From Phaseolus vulgaris (lineage: Eukaryota > Streptophyta > Magnoliopsida > Fabales > Fabaceae), in assembly GCF_000499845.2 (NCBI RefSeq), contig NC_023755.2, positions 765,732-829,731 on the forward strand: a stretch of 64,000 nucleotides of DNA, given 5' to 3'. Below are positions 47,489-58,906 of the stretch, piece after piece (position 1 is the stretch's first letter; every line of letters begins with the position of its first letter). The translations under genes were made by a program, and so were the position numbers. The notes below the pieces were generated by a model, which ran no database searches, was not told the DNA's origin, and worked only from the letters and a program-made list of their open reading frames with translations.

Positions 47489-50321
47489 ATGCCTGCAAAC
47501 TCCTTCATCATTATCTTCCTTCTCCCTTTACTCTCTTTGGTACTCTCAAATCTTTTTGGGCTCTGTCTATAATCAGAGTAGAACTGATCAATTTTTTGAG
47601 TTCCCAGCACTCAAAGTCTTAATCTTTTCTTCTTTAGGCAAGTTTTGATGTGATGGGTGTGTTTGTATTCAGGTGGTGGGGCATGAAACCGTGCAAACGG
47701 AAGAGTACCCTTTGGTCGTGAGCACGTGGCCCTTCGTTGAGGCTGTCAGAGCTGCATGGAAGGCTGTTGATGGTGGCTCTTCGGCTGTGAATTCCGTGGT
47801 TGAAGGTTGCTCTGCCTGTGAGGAACTCAGGTGTGATGGAACAGGTTGGAACTTCAATGTTTGGAACATAACATTGAGAATTTATAATAAAACTTGTTTC
47901 GTGGGCTATGTAGCACACACGACACTTATATACGTATTAGAATACGGAAATATGTATTACAATTACTTATATGACACGAACACGAGAATCATATTAGAAT
48001 ATAAACACTTATATGACACGAACACAGAAATAAACGGAATACGTATTAGAACACGGAAATACGATCTATATATTATATAATTATAAATTATATAAATTGA
48101 CAATAAAAATTTATATGTAAAAGTATTATTTAGTTTTTCGATCACAAAGATGTTTCTCATGACTGGTTCAAAAAGATTTGTTCCTTATTTTTACAATCAT
48201 AATAAAAATTTATACTATAAGAACTGTATTAGAATTGTGTTAGAATTGTTAGAAATCCAATAAATATATTTTGAATTGGACAATTCACTGATACACTGAT
48301 ATGTGTCTTACGAGTGTCGTGTTGTGTGTCCGACACTGATATACCATTTAAGGGGAGTGTTCGACACTGATATACCATTTAAGGGGAGTGTCCGAGCCTT
48401 ATAGTTCGTGGGAAGGGAAGAGTTGTGAAAATTTCTCTGCTTTTACCCCTATAAGAATGAATCAGACAGAGTTTGGTTCTGTTTTTTGTTCTTTCTGTTT
48501 ATAGTCCTTAACCATCTTGAGATTCCTTTCTGAGTTTTTTCTTCATTTCTTCATGATATTACTGTTATGCAAATGCATGCCTTTTGAATATCCTACTCTG
48601 AACAGTTGGTCCAGGTGGAAGTCCAGATGAGAATGGGGAAACTACAATTGATGCTCTGATAATGGATGCGGTAACTAGCAATCACCATTTTCTGAATCTG
48701 CTAGTCATTTTGTGTTTTGCATTGTACTTTTTCTTGATCTGGCATGATTTTTTGACTCATGTTCTGCTAAGGGGACACACAGTTGACAATGGAAGTAGGA
48801 GCTGTTGCAGCCATGAGATACGTAACTGATGGAATCAAGGCTGCAAGGTTAGTAATGCAACATACTGAACATACCTTGCTGGTAGGAGAGAAAGCATCAG
48901 AATTTGCTATTTCAATGGGTCTTCCGGGACCAACAAACTTGAGTTCACCAGAATCTATGGAGAAGTGGACCAAATGGAAAGATGGTAGTTGTCAACCAAA
49001 TTTCAGGAAAAATGTGTCACCTGCAAATAGTTGTGGTCCTTATAGTCCAACACATTACCTGCGGCATCCTGGTGAAACATGCTCCAGCACTGCTCATATG
49101 CTGACTAGTAATTCTGGATTACCTCTTGTTGGTCTTCACAGCCATGATACTATATCAATGGCTGTTATTGATAGAGTAAGGTTTAGAGTAAAACTGATTT
49201 TTATACATCATTTTTGTCTATGCAAATGACAAGTTTTCTTTGGCACAGATGGGACACATTGCTGTTGGCACATCAACTAATGGGGCAACATTCAAGATTC
49301 CTGGCAGGTAACCTTGTGTATTAGAAGTGGACTGATCTTTTCATTTCTTGAATGACCACACCTTTCTTCCTTTTCAAGCTAAATTATCTGGATTTATTGA
49401 AGGCACATGAATTTTTTTAGTCCCTTTTTTATGATTGTGTTTGTGACTAATTCCCATTAACTCCTATGACTATTATACTTTGCATGAGAAGGGATGGCTT
49501 TAGCAATTAGACTGTTCTCTTAGTCTGTTCTCTTACTGATTTTTATGATTAAGTTTTCTTTATATTTATTTCTTTGATTACAGGGTTGGTGATGGTCCCA
49601 TAGCTGGATCCTCAGCATATGCTGTAGAGGAAGTTGGTGCATGTTGTGCAACTGGGGATGGTGACATCATGATGCGCTTCCTTCCATGGTAGCATAGAAA
49701 GTCTCTAGTTTCTCTAGTTTACATACTGAGTTGCTTTTTATTGTCTTCAGAAAGTTATCCATATTGGCATATACACACAGACAGTTTGATGGTGTCTTAT
49801 CTTCATTGCATATCTATTGCTTGTTAATTTTGGCAAGCAACTGCTATTTCGGCTGAGCATAACTGGTCCATCATGTAATGTTCTTGGTTAATAGCTAAAT
49901 GATAACCCTTTTGTAACTATAGTGCATTAAACTTCTTTTTGTAGCACATTGACCTGTAAAAAACATATTCTTTACCTTGGTAGTTTCAACTTTCAAGCAG
50001 TCTTACTCTTTTTGTATAGTTAGACTTCAATTAAATATTCTTATGTGTTTTCAATTAAGAATATCTAGATTGATGATACTTGTATTCAATTTCAGCTATC
50101 AAGTTGTGGAAAGTATGAGGTTGGGAATGGAACCCAAACTTGCTGCCAAAGATGCAATGGCACGGATAGCAAGAAAATTTCCAGATTTTTTGGGAGCCGT
50201 TGTTGCCCTCAATAAAAAGGGAGAGCATGCTGGTGCCTGCCATGGTTGGACATTTAAATACTCAGTTAGGAGCCCTTCAATGGAAGACGTTGAAGTTTTT
50301 ACTGTGCTACCTTCAGACTGA
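47489..50321 (+). CDS. Isoaspartyl peptidase/L-asparaginase, aspartylglucosaminidase type
   Basis: Seven exons join in frame to 356 aa: 47489-47539, 47673-47844, 48606-48670, 48783-49175, 49249-49307, 49584-49688, 50096-50321. A hydrophobic N-terminus ([12 protein letters not shown]) looks like a signal peptide, consistent with secretion or vacuolar targeting. The N-terminal subunit carries [18 protein letters not shown] and [20 protein letters not shown]. The autocleavage site is [10 protein letters not shown] with the nucleophile Thr at 219. The C-terminal subunit includes GTSTNGA, the [15 protein letters not shown] strand and ATGDGD. This family self-cleaves before the Thr and hydrolyses asparagine-linked glycans or isoaspartyl/asparagine bonds; it matches Arabidopsis At5g61540 best. 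An in-frame upstream ATG at 47441 would add 16 residues; 47489 is chosen because it directly precedes the hydrophobic stretch. Intron 2 holds an hAT-like insertion. All catalytic motifs are intact. Confidence 0.92.
47906..48404 (+). mobile_element. hAT-like non-autonomous element with 8-bp target duplication
   Basis: A perfect 8-bp direct duplication TTCGTGGG flanks the element (47898-47905 and 48405-48412), the size made by hAT transposases. Ends CTATGTAGCACACACGACAC and GTGTCCGAGCCTTATAG form a short imperfect inverted repeat. Internal tandem repeats include ACTTATATGACACGAACAC (twice) and CGACACTGATATACCATTTA (twice). It sits in intron 2 of the hydrolase gene and has no coding capacity. 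Confidence 0.75.
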
Positions 50322-50605
50322 AACTATTCAAGAAATGAGTATCTCCCAACAAGGGAATTCAAATCTGCAAGCTGATTTTGTTGACTGAGGAAGATTAATA
50401 GCGCATAAATGTGCTTTTATTGTAATATTATTCTTGCGTCTGATATTTCAATTAACAATGATTGCAAGATTGTTTACAATTTTAACAATGTTTGCATGAG
50501 ATTCAGACTACAGTTTCAATGTTATCTGCTCAAGTAGTAAGGAAAGTGACTTACAAGGTAATGATATATACACAAAAGTTTATGCTAACACTGGTAGAAT
50601 TTGAT

Positions 50606-52955
50606 TTACAACTTCCTTGAAGTATCATATTCATTTCTCATGTTTGTGCTCTCTGTATCACTTATTTCACCCACTATTCTCTTCCAAAACCAATGTTCGT
50701 GCCAAACTTTCTCCATCTGTTCAAGTGGCACACTTTTGGTCTCTGGCAGGAGATAGTACACAAATATTGTCATCACCACCACCCATCCTCCAAAGAAGAA
50801 GAAAATCCCAGACCTGAAGTGGCAAAGCATGGACAGAAAAGTCTGAGCAACAATGAAAGTGAAGATAAAGCTCACTGCCACTGTGATGCTTTGCCCCACT
50901 GATCTAATTTCCAGAGGAAAAATCTCACTTGGCACTAACCAACCTAGTGGCCCCCATGACCACCCAAACCCAGCAACATATATGAGTATCATAACCAAAA
51001 CAACACAAGAATACACTTTGCTTAATCCACCATGATCTCTCAGATGAAAGGCCATTATGCCACCAACTATACACTGTGATGCAAACATTTGAATGCCCCC
51101 AATCATAAACAAGGTTCTCCTTCCAAGTTTATCAACCATGAACATTGATATGAATGTTGAGCCAGTACCTACAACTCCCGTCATCACAGCTGACAACAGC
51201 GCTGCACTTTCTCCTAACCCAATTGTCCTAAAAAGTAAAGGGGCATAGAAAGCAATGACATTGATCCCTGTCACTTGCTGGAAAAATGGTATAGCTACTG
51301 CCATCACAAGCTGAGGCCTATACCTTCGTTTCAAAATGATCTTAAATGATTGTTTGTTGTTGGTTTTTGAAGAACTTGCTTTGATAAGATCATCAAGTTC
51401 TGCTTCCACATCTTCTATTCCTCGAATTCGCTGAAGCAGTAACTTGGCCTTTTGATGGTCATGGTTGCGCTGGATTAAGCTGTTGGGAGTTTCAGGGAGG
51501 AAAAGTGCACCTAGTGTTAGGACTGAGGCTGGCACTGCTGCCATGGCTAGTGACACACGCCAACCCCAGCCACCTTCAATCTTCTCTGTTCCATAGTTGA
51601 TTAAGTTAGCAGACAAAGCACCAATGCCAATGCTTAATTGGAAGCCATTGCTAGTTGCTCCTCTTAGTCTTGGTAGTGCCATTTCAGATAGATACAAAGG
51701 AACAGCCTACAGAAGCAGTACAAAATTTGAAAGAAATTAGTGTCTTATCGTTTTGATTTGGCTCCTCTAAAGTAACAAAATGATAGAGTAACTAATCTTA
51801 ATCGTTGATAAGAAAAAAATTGACACTCCAATACATTCATATTTTCTGGTTAATGACTAATATTTTAAGCTTTCTCAAAAGTAACATGTTACAAATCCAA
51901 TCCTTATTATTGTTAACCAAAAAGACATTGGTCAAAGAGCATTAAAAAGTACTGTTTTTTCTTATGAAATGCTTTAATTTTCTTCTTCTTAAACAATACG
52001 CTTATTTCACTTGTTAGTATTTGCTAAAACTACAAAAAAACATGTCCAAGTTTGCAGCATAGTAGACATCAGCCATGCTCAACTTATTCTAGAAAGCATG
52101 ACAAAAGTCCTGAACATATAATTTGGATCTTGCAGTATTCTTTGGTATTCTTTATTTTCATTTTGTCTTCAACAGGATAAATGAACTTTGCAAAAAAGAA
52201 ACTAGATCCTAAATTTCAGGAAAGTCAATTACATAGTTTTAATCTTCTAAAAAGGGGAGAGGGAGGCCAAGAAAGACATCCTAAGTTGTTAGGATAAGAG
52301 GGGTTTCTTGGTGAAAAATATCTTTTTAATCGACACAAATGATATCGAATGATCCATGTAACCGATCTAACCTTGTAAGATAAAACTTTTGTTCTCCTTT
52401 TGGTTGGCTAGACAAGCATTGTCTAGTTTCCAATTGAATCTTAAGTTCTACTCAATATTTGAAATGCTTGTTACAGTGTAGAAAAATGAAGGAAAAGGTA
52501 GCTACCTGGTTTGCAAAACCAACTCCAACTCCAAGCAAAAGTCTACCAACTATGAGCATGTACACATTAAAAGCTGCACCTCCAAGAGCTGTACCAGCCA
52601 GAAAGGCGGCGCCGCCGGCCACCATAGATGGTTTGCGGCCAAAGGCTTTGGTGATATAAGAAGCAAAGAAGGAAGTAACAAGACCAGCAATATAGAGAGA
52701 GGATGTAAAAGAGGTCAATAGTTGGCTGTCAAATACACAGTAGTTGCTGACCTTGGCATCTTCTTTCTTAAGGTACACTTTGTGGAAGAACTTCTTCAGA
52801 AATGAGTCCATTGAGGTCACCCCTCCTGCTGTTCCAATGTCATAGCCAAAGATGACACCTCCCATGCCAGCCATCATACAAGACAGCACAACATACAGGG
52901 TTATCTTACCATTCCTTTGGCCATTTTCACTTGCTATAGCAAAACCAACAGCCAT
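50606..52955 (-). CDS. Sugar transport protein, STP-type hexose/H+ symporter (copy A)
   Basis: Two exons, 52506-52955 and 50606-51706, give 516 aa, the usual STP length, with twelve predicted membrane helices. Family marks: FGYDIGTAGGVTSM in helix 1 with the proton-coupling Asp (residue 39), GRKPS in loop 2-3, PETPNSLIQR after helix 6, FFQQVTGINVIAFYAP in helix 7, DKLGRR in loop 8-9, [18 protein letters not shown] in helix 10, PETKSVPLEQM after helix 12. The lid-forming Cys pair of STPs is present (NYCVF and MLCHF). These carriers import glucose and other hexoses across the plasma membrane with protons. First of three tandem same-strand genes; nearly identical to the copy at 55426-57238 but with a longer intron (799 bp) and a longer C-terminal tail (TESTNMRNEYDTSRKL). 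Convergent with the hydrolase gene 284 bp away. Confidence 0.94.
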
Positions 52956-53439
52956 TAATAGCTTTTTCTTTATACACAGATAAAAACTTAAGAGAGATTG
53001 ATTGAGGTTTCATATATGGTTCATGATAATTGAGAAGCAAGTAGTGCTTCTTGACTTGTGTAGTCAACCAAACTAAAGTACAGTACACTGGTTTGAATTT
53101 TCAACAACATAGCTGTCACTGCTTAAATTTGGTTGGATAAAATTATGTTTTTTTTCTTCTAGAAATATAGGAAGAAAATTGTATAAAACAACTTTTTTAA
53201 CTATTAGGAAGTGAAAATTAAACCCAGTTCAAGTTCACAAATTTGATCTTATTTCTAGTCTTCTAACACCAGTAAGAAATGTCAAACTTGGATTGCCTTT
53301 ATGATAGGATAAGCTTTTATGTGCTGTGAGAGAAATGTAACCATATGCTTAATGACAAAATCAACAGCATAAATGGTGACTTTTTTCCTTAAAGTAAATA
53401 TAAAATACAAAATTTTAATACAAAGAACTGATATGAGAT

Positions 53440-54560
53440 AACATATGGTGTTGGAATGTGCATATATAGTGTGAGTCAATTCAAATTTAGTGAAGGACTT
53501 GACCAAGTGCAGCTTTTCTTGACTAATTCTGTATACATCAATACAGTTAAATTTTTTGGCCACTTTGTATAATGTTTTTGGATAAATATTTGGAGGAGAA
53601 AAATAAGAGTGAAATAAGATTTTCTCAGAAGATAAGATTGGATTTTGAAGAAGGTAAAGGAATTTTTTTTTATGAATTTCTTGGCAATTGTCATCAATTT
53701 TTAACACAGTTTACATTCAACTTGTTTCAATGTTCTTTTCTTATATATTACATAAAAAAGTTGTTTTTAATATAGTGACAGTTTTTAACTGTTACTATTA
53801 GTAAATTTTATTTTATTTACTAACCATCCACAGAATCTTTCACACAGTCGCAATAAAGATACAAATTTAAAATAAGATTTATTAATAATGATATTTAAAA
53901 TTCCTCGTTATATTATTTTAAACACTTATATTTATGTTAATTTCATTCTGAGCTTAACATAAGTATAATAAAAAGAAAATTTTCACAACATTATGAAAAC
54001 AAAAATGTGTCAAATAGAAGTTATAAATAAAGCAAGAAAAAAAGTTAAGAGTAAAAAAAATACAAGTAAACAAATAATTTATTCAAGTGTACTTTTTAAT
54101 AAATATTTATTCAAAAGTTTATTTAACCATAGTCTTTGTCTTTAGTACTATGAGTCAAATTGCTGCCACTAATTTTGAATGTCACTTTCTTTGGTCTCTC
54201 ACGTGCGTATAAAGTTGAAGTTGCACATGAGCTGTGTACACACGTGTGGGCACTTTCTAATACAGAATTGTTGCTTTCTTAGACAACTCTTTTTCTGCAA
54301 CTGATTTTCTTGTCATCATCTCCATTTCTTCAGGAAGTGATGCAAACATTGCTTGTTACAGAAAGTTAATTGCTTAAACATTTCCACAAGGCAACTCAGA
54401 AGCAAAGTAAATAAATAAAAGCATGAGTATCAGTTAAGCATAAAGCTTCTGTCAAGTGTTTCAATTCTGCATAATGACTTCAAAATCTTCTCTCTAGTTA
54501 GCATCAAATTATTTGTAAAAGGATGGTACTGCTTCATATCGTCTAAGATGCAAGATTAGG
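53440..54560. repeat. Duplicated upstream segment shared with transporter C
   Basis: Long matching stretches with 61,740-63,020 include GTGTTGGAATGTGCATATATAG, TTGACTAATTCTGTATACATCA, GCTGCCACTAATTTTGAATG and TCACTTTCTTTGGTCTCTCACGTGCGTA, in the same order and orientation. G-box-like motifs CACGTG and ACACACGTGT are kept in both copies. This copy lacks the solo LTR and the MITE present in the other. Confidence 0.8.
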
Positions 54561-54653
54561 GAAAAATCATTGTTTTTGTCATAAACTACTATTAGTCTTT
54601 GTTTGTTTAAATGAAAATACTATTACAAGAGATGATGTACAATGATATCCATT

Positions 54654-54735
54654 ATTGGATCAAGTGATGTGCATGAAAGTGTGAGGAAAGATATCCACAT
54701 GAACGTTATTGGATCAAGTGATGTGCATGAAAGTG
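54654..54735. repeat. 54-bp direct duplication
   Basis: A 28-bp string beginning ATTGGATCAAGTGATGTG occurs at 54654-54681 and 54708-54735, each preceded by GATATCCA a little upstream. Confidence 0.85.
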
Positions 54736-55425
54736 CACTTTTTTCACATTTTTCACTCAAATCCTTACACAGCCACTTTCTCAAATTCCCGCACATCCCC
54801 TCTCCAATCTAAACACACATAAGAAAAATCTCCTTTCCAATCCAGACACAAATAAGAAAAATAGTGAGAATTTTTAAACCACCTTGATTCTATCGACATT
54901 TGATACTTTCATGTTTGAAATTGATCTTCAATTCATTCCACTCGCCATAGCTTCTTCAGTCAAGTAAGAGGTATAGTTATTTTTTCTTGTTATAAATTTC
55001 ATTACACATTACCATAAAAATTGAAATCTCAGCTAGCTAGTTGACACCTGACACCTTATATTTCAATAATAAGAGGTATAGTTTAAGATGGGAGAAAACT
55101 CTTTAAATAATTTGAATTGCATGTGCCATCCTTTCAAGTAAAAAGGTACAAGAAACTAAGCTTTTCTCTCAAGTAATATGGCTAAGTCTAGATGCATTCA
55201 AGTTCTACATCTTGCTCTTTGGCAGTTTATCCATGGACTCTAGTTTTCTGATGGTTGATTTTTTCTGTCTCTTCCAAATATTGCTAATCAGTTTGTATGT
55301 TTAGAATCTAGCTTTCCAAACTGAAAACCATTTTATTGCTTTTACAGTCAAGGTAATGTCATACAGACAAATGTTTAAGCTAACATAGGTAGAAATTGAT
55401 TTAGAACTTTCTTGAAGTATCATAT

Positions 55426-57238
55426 TCATTTCTCATCTCTATCACTTATTTCACTCACTATTCTCTTCCAAAACCAATGATCTTGCCACACTTTCTCCAT
55501 CTGTTCAAGTGGCACACTTTTGGTCTCTGGCAGGAAATAGTACACAAATATAGTCATCACCACCACCCATCCTCCAAAGAAGAAGAAAATCCCATACTTG
55601 AAGTGGCAAAGCATGGACAGAAAAGTCTGTGCAACAGTGAAAGTGAAGATAAAGCTCACTGCCACTGTGATGCTTTGCCCCACTGATCTAATTTCGAGAG
55701 GAAAAATCTCACTTGGTACTAACCAACCCAGTGGCCCCCATGACCACCCAAACCCAGCAACATATATGAGTATCATAACCAAAACAACACAAGCATAACC
55801 TTGGCTTAATCCACCATGATCTCTCAGATGAAAGGCCATTATGCCACCAACTATACACTGTGATGCAAACATTTGAATGCCCCCAATAATAAACAAGGTT
55901 CTCCTTCCAAGTTTATCAACTATGAACATTGATATGAATGTTGAGCCAGTACCTACAACTCCTGTCACCACAGCTGACAACAGGGATGCACTTTCTCCTA
56001 ACCCAATTGTCCTAAAGAGTAAAGGGGCATAGAAACCAATGACATTGATCCCTGTAAATTGCTGGAAAAATGGTATAACTACTGCCATCACCAGCTGAGG
56101 CCTATACCTTGGTTTCAAAATTATCTTAAGTGATTGTTTGTTGTTGGTTTTTGAAGAACTTGCTTTGATAAGATCATCAAATTCTGCTTCCACATCTTCT
56201 GTGCCTCGAATTCTCTGAAGCAGTAACTTGGCCTTTTGATGGTCATGGCTGCGCTGGATTAAGCTGTTGGGAGTTTCAGGGAGGAAAAGTGCACCTAGTG
56301 TTAGGAATGAGGCTGGTACTGCTGCCAGGGCTAGCGACACACGCCATCCCCAGCCACCTTCAATCTTCTCTGCTCCATAGTTGATTAGATTAGCACACAC
56401 AATACCAATGCAAATGCTTAATTGGAAGCCATTGCTAATTGCTCCTCTTAGTCTTGGTAGTGCCATTTCAGATAGATACAATGGAACAGCCTACAGAAGC
56501 AGTACACAATTTGAAAGAAATTAGTGTCTTGTGTTTTGTTTTGGCTCCTCTAAAGTTTTTTTTTTATCAACAAAGAATAAATAAAATAAAAGCAGTTACT
56601 TTAGGATTTAGGAGTGTCCAAACTCTTATACAAATAATTTCAACACAAGCTTCTTATCAGGTAACCAGTTGGGATCCAATGTCTTGGTTACTTGGTTCCT
56701 CTAAAGTAAGAAATGATAAATTAACTAATTTTACTCAATATTTGAAATGCTTGTTACAGTGTAGAAAAATGAAGGAAAAGGCAGCTACCTGGTTTGCAAA
56801 TCCAACTCCAACTCCAAGCAAAAGTCTACCAACTATGAGCATGTACACATTAAAAGCTGCACCTCCAAGAGCTGTACCAGCCAGGAAGGCGGCGCCGCCG
56901 GCTACTATGGATGGTTTGCGGCCAAAGGCTTTGGTGACATGAGAAGCAAAGAAGGTAGTAACAAGACCAGCAATATAGAGAGAGGATGTAAAAGATGTCA
57001 ATAGCTGGCTATCAAATACACAGTAGTTGCTGACCTTGGCATCTTCTTTCTTAAGGTACACTTTGTGGAAGAACTTCTTCAGAAATGAGTCCATTGAGGT
57101 CACCCCTCCTGCTGTTCCAATGTCATAGCCAAAGATGACACCTCCCATGCCAGCCATCATACAAGACAGCACAACATACAGGGTTATCTTACCATTGCTT
57201 TGGCCATTTTCACTTGCTATAGCAAATCCAACAGCCAT
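55426..57238 (-). CDS. Sugar transport protein, STP-type hexose/H+ symporter (copy B)
   Basis: Two exons, 56789-57238 and 55426-56490, encode 504 aa. Exon 1 (150 codons) differs from copy A at only a few residues; exon 2 is also very close, so this is a recent tandem duplicate. The same helix-1 [42 protein letters not shown] and lid cysteines are present, with no disabling change. It ends EISDRDEK, 12 residues shorter than A. The intron is 298 bp and contains a 135-bp SINE-like insertion absent from A; without it the two introns share their ends, and A has about 650 bp that B lacks. Expected role: proton-coupled hexose uptake at the plasma membrane. Confidence 0.94.
56557..56691 (-). mobile_element. 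SINE-like insertion with 16-bp target duplication
   Basis: The sequence TTGGCTCCTCTAAAGT (56541-56556) is repeated with one mismatch as TTGGTTCCTCTAAAGT (56692-56707). The 135-bp insert begins with a run of T, so on the minus strand it ends in a poly-A tail. Copy A of the gene carries the uninterrupted empty site (TTTGGCTCCTCTAAAGTAAC near 51,757). Long variable duplication plus A-tail indicates LINE-type target-primed insertion. No clear tRNA promoter boxes were recognised. Confidence 0.7.
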
Positions 57239-58906
57239 TAATAGCCTTTTCTTTATGCACAGAAAAAAACTTAAGAGAGGATATTGATTGAGGTTTCATA
57301 CATTGTTCATGATAACTGATAAGCAATTATTACTTCGTGACCATTGTAGCCAACCAACCATTGTAGTCATTTTCATCATGACTGTCACTGCTAAAGTTTT
57401 GTTAGATAAAATTGTGTTTTCTTTTAGAAATTTGCTAAGAAAATTGTCTAAAGTGACTAAACCTGTTAACTGTTAACTTTGATAGAAAAAAGATCAACAA
57501 CATAAATGATGACTTTTTTCTTTAATGTATGATTGTGTAATTTGACTAAGTCAAGCTTGTAGAGGGAAGTGCATGGGGGACCAATAGGACCAAGGAGTTG
57601 ACACATATTGGCAAGTTCTTTGGAACATTGCACATGATGTTGAAATTCTAACCTAGAGTGGAATCTCTGACTGAAAATATCTCACAAGTAGTATCTCATC
57701 TGTTAAATAAAATTGCCATGAATATAAAGTTTTTAAATACTGATAAGTATCTGGTTTTGCTGAACATAATAGTTCAACTGGGCACATTTTTTGTATGTTT
57801 AGATACATTTTTATCATTATAAAATGGATTTTAATTTTTTTTGGAACTTAGTAGTTTGTTCTAGTCTTTATAATACTCACTTTTTCATTTTAGTTCTCAT
57901 AATATGTGAAAATTTTATGTACCTACCGTTTTGCTTTTCAAAGGGACTACTTAAAAGAATCATAGGAACTAAAAATAAAAGAAATGTTGTAAGAACTAAA
58001 ATAAAATAGTAATCTTGAAAATGAAAAGGATATAAATTTTACAATGACAAATTTTCAACAATAACAACAATAATTTATAGATAATCTATATAACATTATG
58101 ACTATGACCATTATTGTTGGCATTTTCATGGTAGAAGATGATCATGGAACAGTTGCTTTTAGAAATCTTAAACTAATTTTGAAAATTAATTTCTGTAAGA
58201 TTTGATTCAAACAGAAGATGATCATGTCTTTCATTTTTCTATAATTCTATTAAAAGATAAAGCCTTTTTATATTGTCCACATGTTGTATAAGTACTAGTT
58301 AGGACCACAGCTAAATAGTAACTCTCAAACAATAATTGATCTTGAAGATGTGAAAAAAGATCTTCCCTTCTTACTTTTATGATCCACAAATATAATCTCA
58401 ACTTTCAATTTTAAAGTGTTTCGTTAACTTGTGAATTCAACAATGGATATATATATATATATATTTATTTTTATTTTTTTCTGTATCTATATGAATACTT
58501 TTTATGTTATTCTTTTTCATGTTCTTCCCCATCCTTCCAAATTGGAACAAGTAAAGTCGGTAAGCAAATTCTTCATAATAGTATATATATATATGGAATT
58601 CCTTTTTATTCTAATGAATCTTGATGTCTGATCAATTGAATATATTCAACGATGGTCATCCCGAAAATCTTGGAGTTTAACTCTCTTAAAAATGTAATGA
58701 ACATTAATTTTTCACTATCTCTTTATGAAGAGGTCTTCTTCTCATCCTATATATAAAAGGGAACTTCTAAGGAAGAAAAATTCAAAACAAGTGAGAAGAA
58801 CAACATAGTGAGAATAACAACATACAGAATAAAAGAAAGAGTTGATATCCACCGTAACGTGAACAAAGAGAGAGAATTACTTCAGATTTTTCTAACAAAA
58901 TATATA
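57239..58906. other. Spacer between sugar transporters B and C
   Basis: The first 300 bp match the proximal upstream region of copy A (TTAAGAGAG, ATTGATTGAGGTTTCATA). Beyond about 57,540 it is AT-rich with a TA tract at 58446-58464 and no recognisable gene. Confidence 0.55.

Larger units (their letters stand above)
52956..55425. other. Spacer between sugar transporters A and B
   Basis: The first 450 bp resemble the upstream region of copy B. From about 53,440 to 54,560 the sequence instead matches the upstream region of copy C (61,740-63,020). A 28-bp direct repeat occurs at 54654-54681 and 54708-54735. No gene was found. Confidence 0.6.

Noticed and set aside
56439..56942. Plus-strand frames antisense to the sugar transporters (also 52459-52659, 60660-60845)
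   Set aside because: Antisense shadows of conserved exons; they cross the real introns and have no independent conservation.
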